NCBI GenBank assembly: GCA_031556035.1
Contig: JAVBTT010000005.1
Span: 1 to 64,000, forward strand
From: JAVBTT01 sp031556035
GTDB lineage: Bacteria > Bacillota > Clostridia > Oscillospirales > UBA929
Length of the DNA stretch: 64,000 bases
Reading direction: 5' to 3'
Positions 18,204 through 26,942 of this stretch are shown piece after piece. The translations under genes were made by a program, and so were the position numbers. The notes under the pieces were generated by a model. It was not told the DNA's origin and ran no database searches. It was given only the letters and a program-made list of their open reading frames with translations. How positions within the stretch are numbered: position 1 is the first letter of the stretch; every line of letters starts with the position of its first letter.

Positions 18204-20162
18204 ATGAACCGGCAAAGCAGACTGTCGGCGCTTGACCTGAAGGACATAAAAATAGAGGGGGCTTTTTTCGGCGGCTGTCTTGAGCTTATCAGGAAGCTCG
18301 CCATCCCGTATCAATGGGAGGCTCTGAACGACAGGATAGAGGGGGTTGAGAAAAGCCACTGCCTCGAGAATTTCAGGGCGGTCGCCGGGCTGACGGACGA
18401 CAGCTTCCACGGCATGGTATTTCAGGACACCGACATCTCCAAATGGCTGGAGGGGGCGGCGTACAGTCTTGAGACAAAGGCCGACCCCGAGCTGGAGGCG
18501 CTGTGTGATCAGGCCATTGAGCTGATCGTCGGGGCCCAGGGGTCTGACGGCTATCTGAACACGTATTACACCCTTGTGGAGCCGGAGGGGCGCTTTACGA
18601 ATCTGCGGGAGGGTCATGAGCTCTATAACGCGGGGCACCTGATAGAGGCCGCGGTGGCGTACCACAACGCCACCGGGAAGGACGCGCTGCTTCAGGCCGC
18701 GGTTCGCCTCGTGGATTATATTGACGGCCGCCTGGGCAGGGAGCCCGGGAAGCTGAGGGGGTATCCGGGGCATCCGGAAATAGAGCTTGCGCTGTTCAGG
18801 CTGTACAGGGCCACCGGCGAGGAGCGCTTTTTAAGATTGGCCTGCTATTTTATAGACGAGAGGGGCAGGGAGCCCTATTATTTTGACATTGAATCGGAAA
18901 AACGCGGAAACACCCGTATTTTTCCGGAATCGATACATTTTGACCGGAAATATTTCCAGACCCATCTCCCCGTCAGGGAGCAGAGGAGTGCGGAGGGGCA
19001 CGCGGTCCGGGCGATGTACCTTTACTCGGCAATGGCGGACGTCGCCTGCGAAACCGGGGACGAGGAGCTGCTCTCGGCCTGCCGCGCTCTTTTTGACAAT
19101 ATAGTCTCCCGCCGCATGTACCTAACCGGCAGCATAGGCTCCGCCGAGCTCGGCGAAAGGTTCACCTGCGATTACGACCTTCCCAGCGACGCGGGCTACT
19201 CCGAGACCTGCGCTTCCATAGGGCTTATGATGTTCGCGAACAGGATGCTGTCTATTGATCGCAAGGGAATGTACGGGGATATCGTGGAGACGGCGCTGTA
19301 CAACACCGTGCTCGCCGGAATGGCCAGGGACGGGAAGTCGTTTTTTTACGTCAACCCCCTTGAGGTGTGGCCCGAGGCGTGCGAGAAAAACCCGAACAGG
19401 CGCCACGTTAAGCCGAGGCGCCAGGGCTGGTTTGGGGTGGCCTGCTGCCCTCCGAACATTGTGCGCACGGTAACGTCGATCGGGCAGTATATATACGCGC
19501 ACGAGGACAGCAGCCTTTATATCAACCAGTATATATCCAGCAGCGCGCGCATGGTTTTCGGGGGCGCGGATGTTTCTCTGAGGATGAAGACGGAGTATCC
19601 GTTCGACGGGCTTGTGTCCCTGACGCTGGACTGCCCTTCCCCCGCCGAATTTGACGTTTTTCTGCGTATTCCCGCCTGGGCGGAGAAATTTTCGGTGGAA
19701 ATAAACAGCACCAAGATCGCCGGGAACGCCGCGGACGGGTATTTCCGCATAGGGCACACCTGGGGGCGCAGCGACAGCATCACGGTCTCCTTTGAGATGA
19801 AGCCCTGCTTTGTAATCGCAAACCCCATGCTCCGGGCCGATATCGGGAAGCTCGCGATACGGCGGGGCCCGCTCGTATATTGCCTTGAGCAGGCAGACAA
19901 CGGGGAAAACCTGCACGAGATAGCCGTGCTGGAAAGTGCGCTGCTGGTGTCGGCGTTTGAGCCCAACCTTCTGGGGGGAACTGTCTCAGTCTCCTTCACG
20001 GGTTACAGGCTCAAGCCCGGGAGGGAGTCCGCGCCGCTGTACAGCGTACTGGACGACAGGAGTAAGCCCGAATATCTCCCCTGCACGCTCAAGGCAATTC
20101 CATATTTCCTCTGGGCAAACAGGGGACTGGGCGAGATGAGCGTCTGGATCAGGACGCTGTAA
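18204..20162 (+). CDS. GH127 beta-L-arabinofuranosidase (HypBA1-like)
   Basis: About 652 residues, cytoplasmic. The zinc/nucleophile region is nearly textbook: LEVWPEACEKNPNRRHVKP then WFGVACCPPNIVRTVTS, with the Glu and three Cys of the GH127 zinc site; the second-to-last Cys is the nucleophile in HypBA1. The acid/base segment is YDLPSDAGYSETCASIG. Start ATG 18204 is nine bases after GGGAG. It releases beta-linked L-arabinofuranose from arabino-oligosaccharides or plant glycoproteins. A short octamer ATTAGTAT sits just upstream (18180-18187). Together with GH39 and the importer this points to arabinose-decorated plant substrates. Confidence 0.93.
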   Translation: MNRQSRLSALDLKDIKIEGAFFGGCLELIRKLAIPYQWEALNDRIEGVEKSHCLENFRAVAGLTDDSFHGMVFQDTDISKWLEGAAYSLETKADPELEALCDQAIELIVGAQGSDGYLNTYYTLVEPEGRFTNLREGHELYNAGHLIEAAVAYHNATGKDALLQAAVRLVDYIDGRLGREPGKLRGYPGHPEIELALFRLYRATGEERFLRLACYFIDERGREPYYFDIESEKRGNTRIFPESIHFDRKYFQTHLPVREQRSAEGHAVRAMYLYSAMADVACETGDEELLSACRALFDNIVSRRMYLTGSIGSAELGERFTCDYDLPSDAGYSETCASIGLMMFANRMLSIDRKGMYGDIVETALYNTVLAGMARDGKSFFYVNPLEVWPEACEKNPNRRHVKPRRQGWFGVACCPPNIVRTVTSIGQYIYAHEDSSLYINQYISSSARMVFGGADVSLRMKTEYPFDGLVSLTLDCPSPAEFDVFLRIPAWAEKFSVEINSTKIAGNAADGYFRIGHTWGRSDSITVSFEMKPCFVIANPMLRADIGKLAIRRGPLVYCLEQADNGENLHEIAVLESALLVSAFEPNLLGGTVSVSFTGYRLKPGRESAPLYSVLDDRSKPEYLPCTLKAIPYFLWANRGLGEMSVWIRTL

Positions 20163-20236
20163 AATGAAGACCCTCAAAAAACAGCCCTGTGGATTAAATC
20201 TTTCAGAATGTAGACGAAGCCATGGTCGCGTTTCTC

Positions 20237-20339
20237 ATACTAATACCTGTTTAAAGCCTGACGGTATTGATTTGCAGAAGCTTGCTGAGGCAAGCTTCTG
20301 CAAATTTCTAAGCGGAAGGTTTTAACATGGGATTAGTAT
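20237..20339. repeat. Palindromic repeat element, complete copy, bounded by ATACTAAT / ATTAGTAT
   Basis: A 103-bp unit with 8-bp terminal inverted repeats (20237-20244, 20332-20339) and an internal perfect 16-bp hairpin (20270-20285 with 20290-20305, loop TGAG). Bases 20241-20286 match 37268-37313 with four differences in 46. Shorter relatives are at 27849-27867 and 39471-39491. It has the form of a small non-autonomous element. Confidence 0.7.
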
Positions 20340-20350
20340 CAGCAGTCTAT

Positions 20351-20662
20351 CTATATCTTCCTTTTGTTGAAAGCGGACGGAACAAGCCGATACGCCTCTT
20401 TCTTATCCATTTTCGTGATGTACCGCGTAGCAATGCGTTCTCCGCAGTTCGGGCAAAATATCGCGCCGTGATACTGTGAAAAATCCACACAGCCGTCAAT
20501 GATGCGGTCATTATACATCTTCACAAAGTTGCTTTCGCCAACTTTTTGATAGTTGGCGATGAAAGTCTTGCAATGACCGCAGACGATTTCTAAAACATGA
20601 CTGCCACGGACTTTCCGGCAGTTTGGGTTCTTAAAAACCTCCATACCAACCACACCATTCAA
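20351..20662 (-). CDS. Small zinc-ribbon protein of unknown function
   Basis: 103 residues. Two CxxC pairs, CGHC near residue 29 and CPNC near 71, form a probable zinc ribbon. The spacer contains VGESNFVKMYNDRIIDG. No transmembrane segment or other domain is visible. Start is either ATG 20662 or ATG 20644; neither has a strong ribosome-binding site. It stands alone on the minus strand at the boundary between the sugar region and the A+T-richer accessory stretch. Small proteins of this type occur on clostridial integrative elements, which fits the decayed sequence next to it, but the function is not known. Confidence 0.6.
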   Translation of the reverse strand: MNGVVGMEVFKNPNCRKVRGSHVLEIVCGHCKTFIANYQKVGESNFVKMYNDRIIDGCVDFSQYHGAIFCPNCGERIATRYITKMDKKEAYRLVPSAFNKRKI

Positions 20663-21219
20663 AATCTATATATCAGTTTCAACTTTTCGATTATTTCAAA
20701 AACCCCGGCTTTCTCTATATCCCTTTTCACCGCCAGTGGCGGGAAAATGCGCCTCCCGCACAGCGGGCAGAGCATTTTGAGGAGCTATTGCGGCAAGGTT
20801 CAATCGTGGGACCAATATTCTCGACGAACTGGGCTGTGTTTCGCTCGACAAAGGCGGCTGTTTTAAGGAAACCATCGCTTGGCTTGATGATTCCAAACGA
20901 TAGTGCTTCTTGGGGGTACAACCGACTCTTGTGTCCCCTTTACTATACCACATTTTTCTCTCCCGGTGGCGGGTTTTTCAACTATATTCACTGGCGGGTT
21001 TTTCGCTTGACTAAACAAAACGTTGGGGAAAACGAAATCAAGTCACTTTATGCGCTCAAGCAGTCTGAAAAAACAAGCATTCCCAGAAATATTTTATATT
21101 ACGGCGTCAGCATTGTCTTTAAAAGCACTCTTTATCAGAGCATAATTTATCAATAAGTGCAAAGTATTTTAAACCGCACATGATCCAACTGGGGCTCGGC
21201 TGGTTGAAGCGCGTTGTCA
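20663..21219. other. 557-bp gap with decayed coding sequence
   Basis: No intact gene. On +, a protein-like reading (AQRAEHFEELLRQGS, about 20750-20800) is continued one frame over by RGTNILDELGCVSLDKGG and FKETIAWLDDSKR, ending in TAG at 20901-20903. This looks like the frameshifted tail of a lost gene, perhaps of a mobile element. The motif (C)CCGCCAGTGGCGGG-like (20730s) and CCCGGTGGCGGG (20961-20974) are short G+C-rich words in otherwise A+T-rich DNA. Confidence 0.4.
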
Positions 21220-21248
21220 TTGACATAATTGCCGAGTAAGTATATACT
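21220..21248 (+). promoter_or_regulatory. Strong sigma-A-type promoter for the TPR regulator gene
   Basis: TTGACA (21220-21225), 17-bp spacer, TATACT (21243-21248). Transcription would start near 21255 and give a leader of about 135 nt before the large regulator gene. Confidence 0.7.
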
Positions 21249-21266
21249 TTAAGGAGGTTTGAGTTG

Positions 21267-21320
21267 TTGAGGCACCGTTTAATGTTGTGCGGATTGCGCC
21301 TAAATTGCATCTCCAGCTAA
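21267..21320 (+). CDS. Possible 17-residue leader peptide
   Basis: AAGGAGG (21251-21257) is followed at normal spacing by TTG at 21267 and a short frame reading MRHRLMLCGLRLNCISS before TAA. It lies in the leader of the TPR regulator. The ribosome-binding site is better than that of the main gene, which is the only reason to suspect translation. It may be chance. Confidence 0.25.
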   Translation: MRHRLMLCGLRLNCISS

Positions 21321-21390
21321 GGAGCGGGATGTCTAGAGGAGCCAATTAGCTCAATGTTTACTTGCGGGATAGATAAAAAGGATGTAGACT

Positions 21391-24114
21391 ATGAAAAAAA
21401 TTAATATTTTTATCAACTCTTCAACAGCGGATATCAATGCGGACAGAGTAAGAATTGATGATTTTTTTCGCAGGCTGAATGACAGTTATCTGGATAAGGG
21501 CCTGTATTTTACTTTTGTTATAAGTGTGGAAACAATCTTAACTGTCGGTTCTGCTCGTCAGTTCGGCGGATATGACGCGGAGCTTCCAGAGCACGATCTA
21601 GTATTCTTTGTAGTTTCAGAAAATGACGGGAGCCATGTTCTGGTTGAATATACAGCAGCCCTAAAATGCTGCGATGAAAATAACAGATCCAAAGCCATGC
21701 TCTACTTGAAAGCCGATACGCTGCCGCAGACAGGAGAAACCTTGCGGCTGATTGACAGGATTTATCACGAGACAGGATATTATTGCAATACTTATAAACA
21801 TATAGATACCTTGCTGCTGGGCATTTTGATACAAATTCGGCTGCTGGGGCTGGACGGAGTGGATATAAGGCTTGAGAGCGGCAGGGCATGGCAGGGCGCC
21901 AATGAGCTGCTTGTATTGGATAATGTGGATTTGATTTCAGGGCATAAAGAGCTTGGTGTTTTGAGAGCCAGGCTTGCGGAATTGGATGACGCATTTAACA
22001 AGGCAAAAACGCATTTTTGGGAAAAATCTGATGATGTCACAGCTTATAAGTCGTTTTTCGATCTATCCCAACAGCGCAACACCGTGTTGGAAGAGATAAA
22101 TAATATTGAGCAAAAACTATACGCTGTTATTGAAAGTATGTATAATCAGATAACTCGGGGAGAGCTGTCTGCTCGACAGGCAGAAAGCTACTGGCTGATA
22201 TGGCGCGGCGAATTCCGAAGGGCAGCGGAGGTATTGGATTACGACGCGATTATTAATGACAGCCGCGTCAACGATGACCTTGCGGACAGAGTCATTAAGC
22301 GCGCTCAGATTTATGTGAACGAGTTGCTGCAATTAAAAGAGACCTATGAATCGCTTGTGGAATGGAGGGACGTGGAGCTTTGTTACCTGGAAGCCGCTCG
22401 GATAGAGGAGCGATATGACCTTCCAAGGAAAGCCACGCTTGCATATGCGAAGTTTTTATTTGAACAGAGCAGACAAAACGAAAGTGTTAAAGTAGCGGAG
22501 CGGTTGTTATATTATTACCGGAATCCGGCTAAGAAGATACCGGACATTGAGCTGGGACGATTTTACAAATTCATCGGCGGGATATACTATCGTGTTCAAC
22601 GCATGCAAGAGGCGGAAGCTGTGTTCGATGACGCTATTTCAATTTTCGCAAAAACAGCCCCAAGCGGCGCATATAGCTCCGACTTGCTGGACTGTTATGA
22701 TCAGCTTGGCCTCCTTTTCAGAGAAGCAAAGCGCTTTGCGGAAGCGGAAGCCGTATACAAATCCGCACACGACATTTTAAAAAGACTGATTGTTTTAAGA
22801 TATGACCTTTATGAGCCCATTATGGGTAAAAATTACCTGAGCCTTGGCAATCTATACAAAGACATGCGGCGTTTAGATGAAGCCGAATCTGTTTACAGAA
22901 AGGCTCTTGAAATTTGGAAAAAGTTGGCTGCTAGGGATCAGAGCGCGTTCGAAGCTGATCTGGCGAAGATTTACACCGTCCTTGGAGATATTTTTTATGA
23001 CGCTGAGCGCATGGCGGAATCTGAGGAGATGTACAAGCCGGCGCTTGAAATACAGATGAGGCTGGCCGGGCGTAATCCCGAAGCCTTTGAACCGGATTTG
23101 GCGATCATCTACAATAGCCTTGGATTGCTATACTGGGTTACTGAGCGATACGAGGAAGCCGAAAGGATGCATAGGTCCGCTCTGGAGATCAGAAAAAGGC
23201 TGTCCGACCGCAGCCCGGAGGCTTTTGAAAAGGTTCTGGCGAACAGCTATAACGGTCTCGGGGCGGTATATTACTCTACGCAGCAGTATGCAAAGGCGGA
23301 GGATGTGTTCAAAACCTCGCTGGAAATTCGGCTGAAGCTTTCCGAACGCAATCCCGGCGCATACGAGCTATATGTATCGGACACCTACAGCAATCTCGCC
23401 TCCATATACCAGGAAACCGAGCGGTTTGCGGAAGCTGAGGAGATGTTCAGGGCCGCACAGAAAATTATTAAAAACCTGGCTGCTGGAAACCCCGGAGCTT
23501 TTGAGTCGGATTTGGCGGATATTTATTACAATATGGGGAGTTTGTATAAGGTCATGCAGCGAATTGCGGAAGCTGAAAATGCCGGACGCACCGCGCTCAG
23601 GCTATATTCAAAATACGCCGGCCAAAACCCGTATTGTTCCAAAATGGCGGATGAGACGCTTGAGCTTCTGGGGAGTCTGTACGATATGCAGGAAACTCAA
23701 ATGAAAGGTTCCTTGCTCAACGCCGAGACAGTGGGATTATTCGCCCAGGAGGAACGTGAGGTTGCCCTGCTCTTGATAGAAGGGGATTCCCAGCGCGACA
23801 TTTCCAGAAAGCTGCACTTGACATCTGCGGAGGTGAGTCGGCGAGTTAACGCAATCAGGGAAAAGGTAGGAGGCACGGGTGATTTTGATCCCGTTAACGC
23901 CGCTGTATCAAAGACTTATAAGCTCACACGAAGGGAATCCGATATGCTGCATTGCCTGCGCCGGGGCATGACCAACGCCGAGATAGCCGCTGACCTGTAT
24001 CTATCTGAGGAGACTGTCAAAATACATGTGCGCAATCTGATAAAAAAGCTGCCTGTAGAAAACAGGCAGGACATTTCGCTGTGGGTTGAGAAATTTATGG
24101 GCAGTCAATATTAA
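21391..24114 (+). CDS. DUF4062/TIR-like N-terminus + TPR array + two C-terminal LuxR-type HTHs
   Basis: 907 residues, no signal peptide. Residues 1-150 have a Rossmann-like pattern (INIFINSSTADINADRVRID, later HDLVFFVVSENDGSHVLVEY) resembling DUF4062/TIR-type domains. A helical linker follows, then about eight tetratricopeptide units of ~50 residues (around 385-770), each with AEAVYK..LEI-like helices. The C-terminus has one weak HTH (EREVALLLIEGDSQRDIS) and one clear LuxR HTH (LTRRESDMLHCLRRGMTNAE, then ETVKIHVRNLIKKL). AAGGATG precedes the ATG. It is probably a signal-responsive transcription factor; TPRs may bind a peptide or partner. The Agr locus begins 430 bp downstream on the same strand. 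Confidence 0.75.
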   Translation: MKKINIFINSSTADINADRVRIDDFFRRLNDSYLDKGLYFTFVISVETILTVGSARQFGGYDAELPEHDLVFFVVSENDGSHVLVEYTAALKCCDENNRSKAMLYLKADTLPQTGETLRLIDRIYHETGYYCNTYKHIDTLLLGILIQIRLLGLDGVDIRLESGRAWQGANELLVLDNVDLISGHKELGVLRARLAELDDAFNKAKTHFWEKSDDVTAYKSFFDLSQQRNTVLEEINNIEQKLYAVIESMYNQITRGELSARQAESYWLIWRGEFRRAAEVLDYDAIINDSRVNDDLADRVIKRAQIYVNELLQLKETYESLVEWRDVELCYLEAARIEERYDLPRKATLAYAKFLFEQSRQNESVKVAERLLYYYRNPAKKIPDIELGRFYKFIGGIYYRVQRMQEAEAVFDDAISIFAKTAPSGAYSSDLLDCYDQLGLLFREAKRFAEAEAVYKSAHDILKRLIVLRYDLYEPIMGKNYLSLGNLYKDMRRLDEAESVYRKALEIWKKLAARDQSAFEADLAKIYTVLGDIFYDAERMAESEEMYKPALEIQMRLAGRNPEAFEPDLAIIYNSLGLLYWVTERYEEAERMHRSALEIRKRLSDRSPEAFEKVLANSYNGLGAVYYSTQQYAKAEDVFKTSLEIRLKLSERNPGAYELYVSDTYSNLASIYQETERFAEAEEMFRAAQKIIKNLAAGNPGAFESDLADIYYNMGSLYKVMQRIAEAENAGRTALRLYSKYAGQNPYCSKMADETLELLGSLYDMQETQMKGSLLNAETVGLFAQEEREVALLLIEGDSQRDISRKLHLTSAEVSRRVNAIREKVGGTGDFDPVNAAVSKTYKLTRRESDMLHCLRRGMTNAEIAADLYLSEETVKIHVRNLIKKLPVENRQDISLWVEKFMGSQY

Positions 24115-24346
24115 TGTACCAATTAAACATATGACGAAGAGCAAAGGCAAGTCATGTGTTTAACCGCGCGTCCAAAAGTATGTTGACCCTCCCCGCGCAG
24201 ACTACCGACAGCGCCACTGCGCTGAGCGTGACCCGCCCATTTCTCTGCCAACAACGCAAAACAGATTGGTGGGTTTGTTCAGCATACGTTATTATAACAA
24301 CACAATAGATTACTATGACGTCGTATGAATTTAAAAATATATAGAT
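24115..24346. other. Gap before the Agr promoter, nothing recognised
   Basis: No gene, hairpin or repeat could be supported here. The sequence turns strongly A+T-rich from about 24270, as expected upstream of a promoter. Confidence 0.4.
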
Positions 24347-24375
24347 TTGACAAAATAGACCAATAAACATATAAT
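24347..24375 (+). promoter_or_regulatory. Consensus sigma-A promoter of the Agr locus
   Basis: Perfect TTGACA (24347-24352) and TATAAT (24370-24375) with a 17-bp spacer. The leader to agrA is about 165 nt and includes the hairpin at 24447-24470. Confidence 0.8.
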
Positions 24376-24446
24376 CATCATGCGCCCCAGCGCGCTACGA
24401 TAAACACAAGGCTGCATGGCGCATTAAGATGATTATCATTTAAATA

Positions 24447-24470
24447 TTGCTGTACACGTTTGTACAGCAA
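24447..24470. promoter_or_regulatory. 10-bp hairpin in the agrA leader
   Basis: TTGCTGTACA pairs with TGTACAGCAA around CGTT. The word TTGTACA recurs before agrD (TTGTTGTACATG, 26617-26628), so a LytTR-type binding site is possible. This is not proven. Confidence 0.4.
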
Positions 24471-24551
24471 TGAAAATTGAGCAGTATGTCTGTTCGCGGG
24501 TGGTTGCTTCGGGGAAGTCAGATATAATAATAAACGCATAGGATGAGTCGT

Positions 24552-25313
24552 ATGCTCAAGATAGCCATTATGGACGACGAGCCTGACCAAATCGAAATTC
24601 TTGTAAATTTACTGAGTGAATTTTTCACGCTTGAAAGCAGAACCTCTAGGATAAAATATAAATATGTGATACATAGATACACGTCGGGAGATGAGCTGCT
24701 AAAATATATAGAAACCGGGTATAACCTGATTTTCCTTGATTATCAGGTGCCCGGGATGAGCGGATTCGAGACCGCGCGGAAGATCCGTGAGGTTGACAAC
24801 AATGTGAAAATCTTTTTTGTCACGGGTTTTGAACAGCACTGGAAGGACGGCTACAAGGTCTCGGCCTACCGGTACATACTTAAGCCCATAGACAGGGATG
24901 ATTTTTTTAACGATGTGAGAGACGCTCTGAACCACCTCATCAAGAGCGAGAGGATTATAATATTCCGGCCGGCTGGGAGCGTTGTAAAGCTTCCGGCGAG
25001 CCGGTTTATTTACGCGCATTCAGACAAGCGGATGGTTATAGTGCATTATCTGAACGCCTCCGGCAAGACGGAGACTTTGAGGATCAGCGGGGGTATAAAA
25101 TACCTGAGCGACGAGCTCCGCAGGGAGCATGGCTTTGTCCAGCCTCATGTGTCCTACTGCGTTAATCCGATACATATAAAATCTGTCCAGAAGAGCCGGG
25201 ACGGCAGAGACCTGTATATTGCGCTTTCAAACGGGGCGAAGCTCCTTGTGGCAAGAGATAGAAGGGATGAGGTTCTGAGCGCGGTTATTAATGTAATGGG
25301 GGAAAGCACATGA
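24552..25313 (+). CDS. agrA: LytTR response regulator, AgrA-like
   Basis: About 253 residues from ATG 24552; ATG 24543 is also possible, but AGGATGAG fits 24552 better. The receiver domain has the acidic pair MDDE near residue 7 and the phospho-acceptor aspartate in IFLDYQVPGMSGFE. The lysine of ILKPID completes the active site. The C-terminal LytTR DNA-binding domain covers residues about 140-250 (VVKLPASRFIYAHSDKRMV, CVNPIHIKSVQKS). Its stop overlaps the kinase start by 4 bp. It would activate target promoters, probably including its own locus, after phosphorylation by the kinase. Confidence 0.88.
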   Translation: MLKIAIMDDEPDQIEILVNLLSEFFTLESRTSRIKYKYVIHRYTSGDELLKYIETGYNLIFLDYQVPGMSGFETARKIREVDNNVKIFFVTGFEQHWKDGYKVSAYRYILKPIDRDDFFNDVRDALNHLIKSERIIIFRPAGSVVKLPASRFIYAHSDKRMVIVHYLNASGKTETLRISGGIKYLSDELRREHGFVQPHVSYCVNPIHIKSVQKSRDGRDLYIALSNGAKLLVARDRRDEVLSAVINVMGEST

Positions 25314-26611
25314 TGTTGGAGTTGATCACGGTTCTCGTCAGCATTTTTGTTAGCTTTGCGGAAGTTTATATGATCTTTATGTTGTTTGATACGTTTTATG
25401 AAAGACGTTTAAATCATTCAGCTATTTATTTTTTCAGCGGGATGGCGTATATAGCCGTATTGTGGATATTTGGCAGGATCGATATTGTTATTTTAAAGCT
25501 TTTTGTCGCGGTTATTTCAGTTGCAATAATTACACTTATTTTATATTCCGGTGAAATACGTTCCAGAATTATGCATTTGTTTACTTATTTTCTGGTGCTC
25601 GTATCATGCGACCTGTTGGTGTATTATACGGCAAACTACTTTGTAATAAAGTCTCCATATGGAGTGGCGGCAGATGAGGCAGGAAATATACCGTTAGCGA
25701 TTATTTCAAAGTTATTTCAGTTCACAATATGCAGTATAATAATACGGGCGGGGCAACAAAGAGAGGAACGGCTGCTGGCAAAGGATTTCATGGCTTTAAT
25801 GTTTGTATCGGCCATATCGCTGATGACGGCAATTGTTCTGTGTTTTCATAGTGCAATGCTATTAAATACGAGAATTATTTTAAACATCTTTGCAGCTATT
25901 GGGCTGCTGTTGCTCAACTTCGCGATCTACTATTTGTTTTCACGTTCAAAGCGACTCGCCGTAACCGAAAAGGAAAAGGAGCTGCTTGAGCAGAGGCGCG
26001 CGTTTGAGGTCGAGAAATTCTCGGAGATAGAAAAGCTCCAGCAGAATATTGACATACTTCGCCACGATATGAGGCACCACATTGGCGCCATGCAGAGCAT
26101 GATGAGAGAAGGCGGGGGAAACGAAAGGGTGACTGAATACCTGCGGGAGGTGGATGCGGAGATAAGCAGGAACGCCCCGAAGTATTTCGAGGGCAACACG
26201 GTCGTTGACGCGGTGCTGCACGGGAAACTTAACAAGGCAAGGGAATTGGGCATAGACCTCCAGGTGAGTCTCAATATGGACAAGGATGTCTCGGTTGACA
26301 AAATGGATTTGTGCAGTATTTTCTCAAACGCGCTGGACAACGCCTTTGAGGCTCAGCGTGGAGAGGAGAAGGGGAGGTATGTTAAGCTCAACGCGCAGCA
26401 GCGAGGGAGCTTTCTCAGTATAAAGGTTGCAAACCCTTGCGCCGGGAGGCTGAAAACCGATTCAAGCGGCAATATTCTGTCCACCAAACTGGGGAGCGGC
26501 CATGGGATAGGTCTGAAAAGTGTCGACAGGGTGGCAAAAAAGTACAATGGGAAGCTTGATCCAAAGCTGGAAAACGGTATTTTTACGTTAAGTATTTTAT
26601 TGAACATATAA
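25310..26611 (+). CDS. agrC: GHKL sensor histidine kinase, AgrC-like
   Basis: 433 residues. About six hydrophobic segments fill the first 215 residues, the usual peptide-sensing domain of AgrC. The dimerisation helix carries the phospho-histidine in DILRHDMRHHIGAMQSM. The ATP-binding domain has the N-box SNALDNAFEAQ and the G-box GSGHGIGLKSV. It overlaps agrA by ATGA, so translation is coupled. It should detect the cyclic peptide made from agrD by AgrB and phosphorylate AgrA. A U-tailed hairpin follows its stop. Confidence 0.88.
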   Translation: MMLELITVLVSIFVSFAEVYMIFMLFDTFYERRLNHSAIYFFSGMAYIAVLWIFGRIDIVILKLFVAVISVAIITLILYSGEIRSRIMHLFTYFLVLVSCDLLVYYTANYFVIKSPYGVAADEAGNIPLAIISKLFQFTICSIIIRAGQQREERLLAKDFMALMFVSAISLMTAIVLCFHSAMLLNTRIILNIFAAIGLLLLNFAIYYLFSRSKRLAVTEKEKELLEQRRAFEVEKFSEIEKLQQNIDILRHDMRHHIGAMQSMMREGGGNERVTEYLREVDAEISRNAPKYFEGNTVVDAVLHGKLNKARELGIDLQVSLNMDKDVSVDKMDLCSIFSNALDNAFEAQRGEEKGRYVKLNAQQRGSFLSIKVANPCAGRLKTDSSGNILSTKLGSGHGIGLKSVDRVAKKYNGKLDPKLENGIFTLSILLNI

Positions 26612-26628
26612 ACAAATTGTTGTACATG

Positions 26629-26663
26629 CGGGCGGTTAGGAGACCGCCCTGTTGTTTTTTTTG
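26629..26663 (+). terminator. Rho-independent terminator between agrC and agrD
   Basis: GGGCGGT pairs with ACCGCCC (26630-26649, 6-base loop) and is followed by TGTTGTTTTTTTT. This is the best intrinsic terminator in the window. It separates the sensing genes (AC) from the signal genes (DB), so agrDB is either read through or has its own promoter in 26664-26780. Confidence 0.75.
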
Positions 26664-26798
26664 AGGACATTTTACAAAAGGTGCGTAAAAAACGACGAAA
26701 ATCGCATATGCTCTTTTTTTCTGAGTTTTAAAGGTCTACTATACGAACAAGCTGAAGTGCGCATGAGGCTAAAAAAGAGACAGGAGGAAATTCCGGGT

Positions 26799-26942
26799 AT
26801 GAAGAATATTGCTTTCCTGCTGACTAAGTGTATTGCGGCGGTTTCATTTTTGAGTGCGGTTGCGTTTTCACTGTGGCCCTGCGCATTCTTGTTTCACCAA
26901 CCTCAGGAGCCCGAAGAACTTAAGGCGATGCGCGGGTTCTAA
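26799..26942 (+). CDS. agrD: Cyclic lactone autoinducer peptide precursor, AgrD-like
   Basis: 47 residues: an amphipathic/hydrophobic leader (KNIAFLLTKCIAAVSFLSAV), a core Cys at 28 in WPCAFLF and the conserved acidic tail HQPQEPEELKAM. This matches the AgrD family pattern of Cys + four residues + xQPxxPEEL. The predicted thiolactone ring is Cys-Ala-Phe-Leu-Phe. AGGAGG lies 11 bases before the ATG. Its TAA overlaps the agrB ATG by one base (TAATG), so signal and processing enzyme are coupled. The ring assignment is a prediction from family members such as the five-residue ring of clostridial AIPs. Confidence 0.85.
   Translation: MKNIAFLLTKCIAAVSFLSAVAFSLWPCAFLFHQPQEPEELKAMRGF

Noticed and set aside
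18009..18773. 254-codon open frame on the minus strand
   Set aside because: Covers the hairpin pair and is antisense to the GH127 gene.
24447..24470. Riboswitch or T-box in the agrA leader
   Set aside because: Only a short simple hairpin is present, without conserved riboswitch cores or a tRNA-binding bulge.
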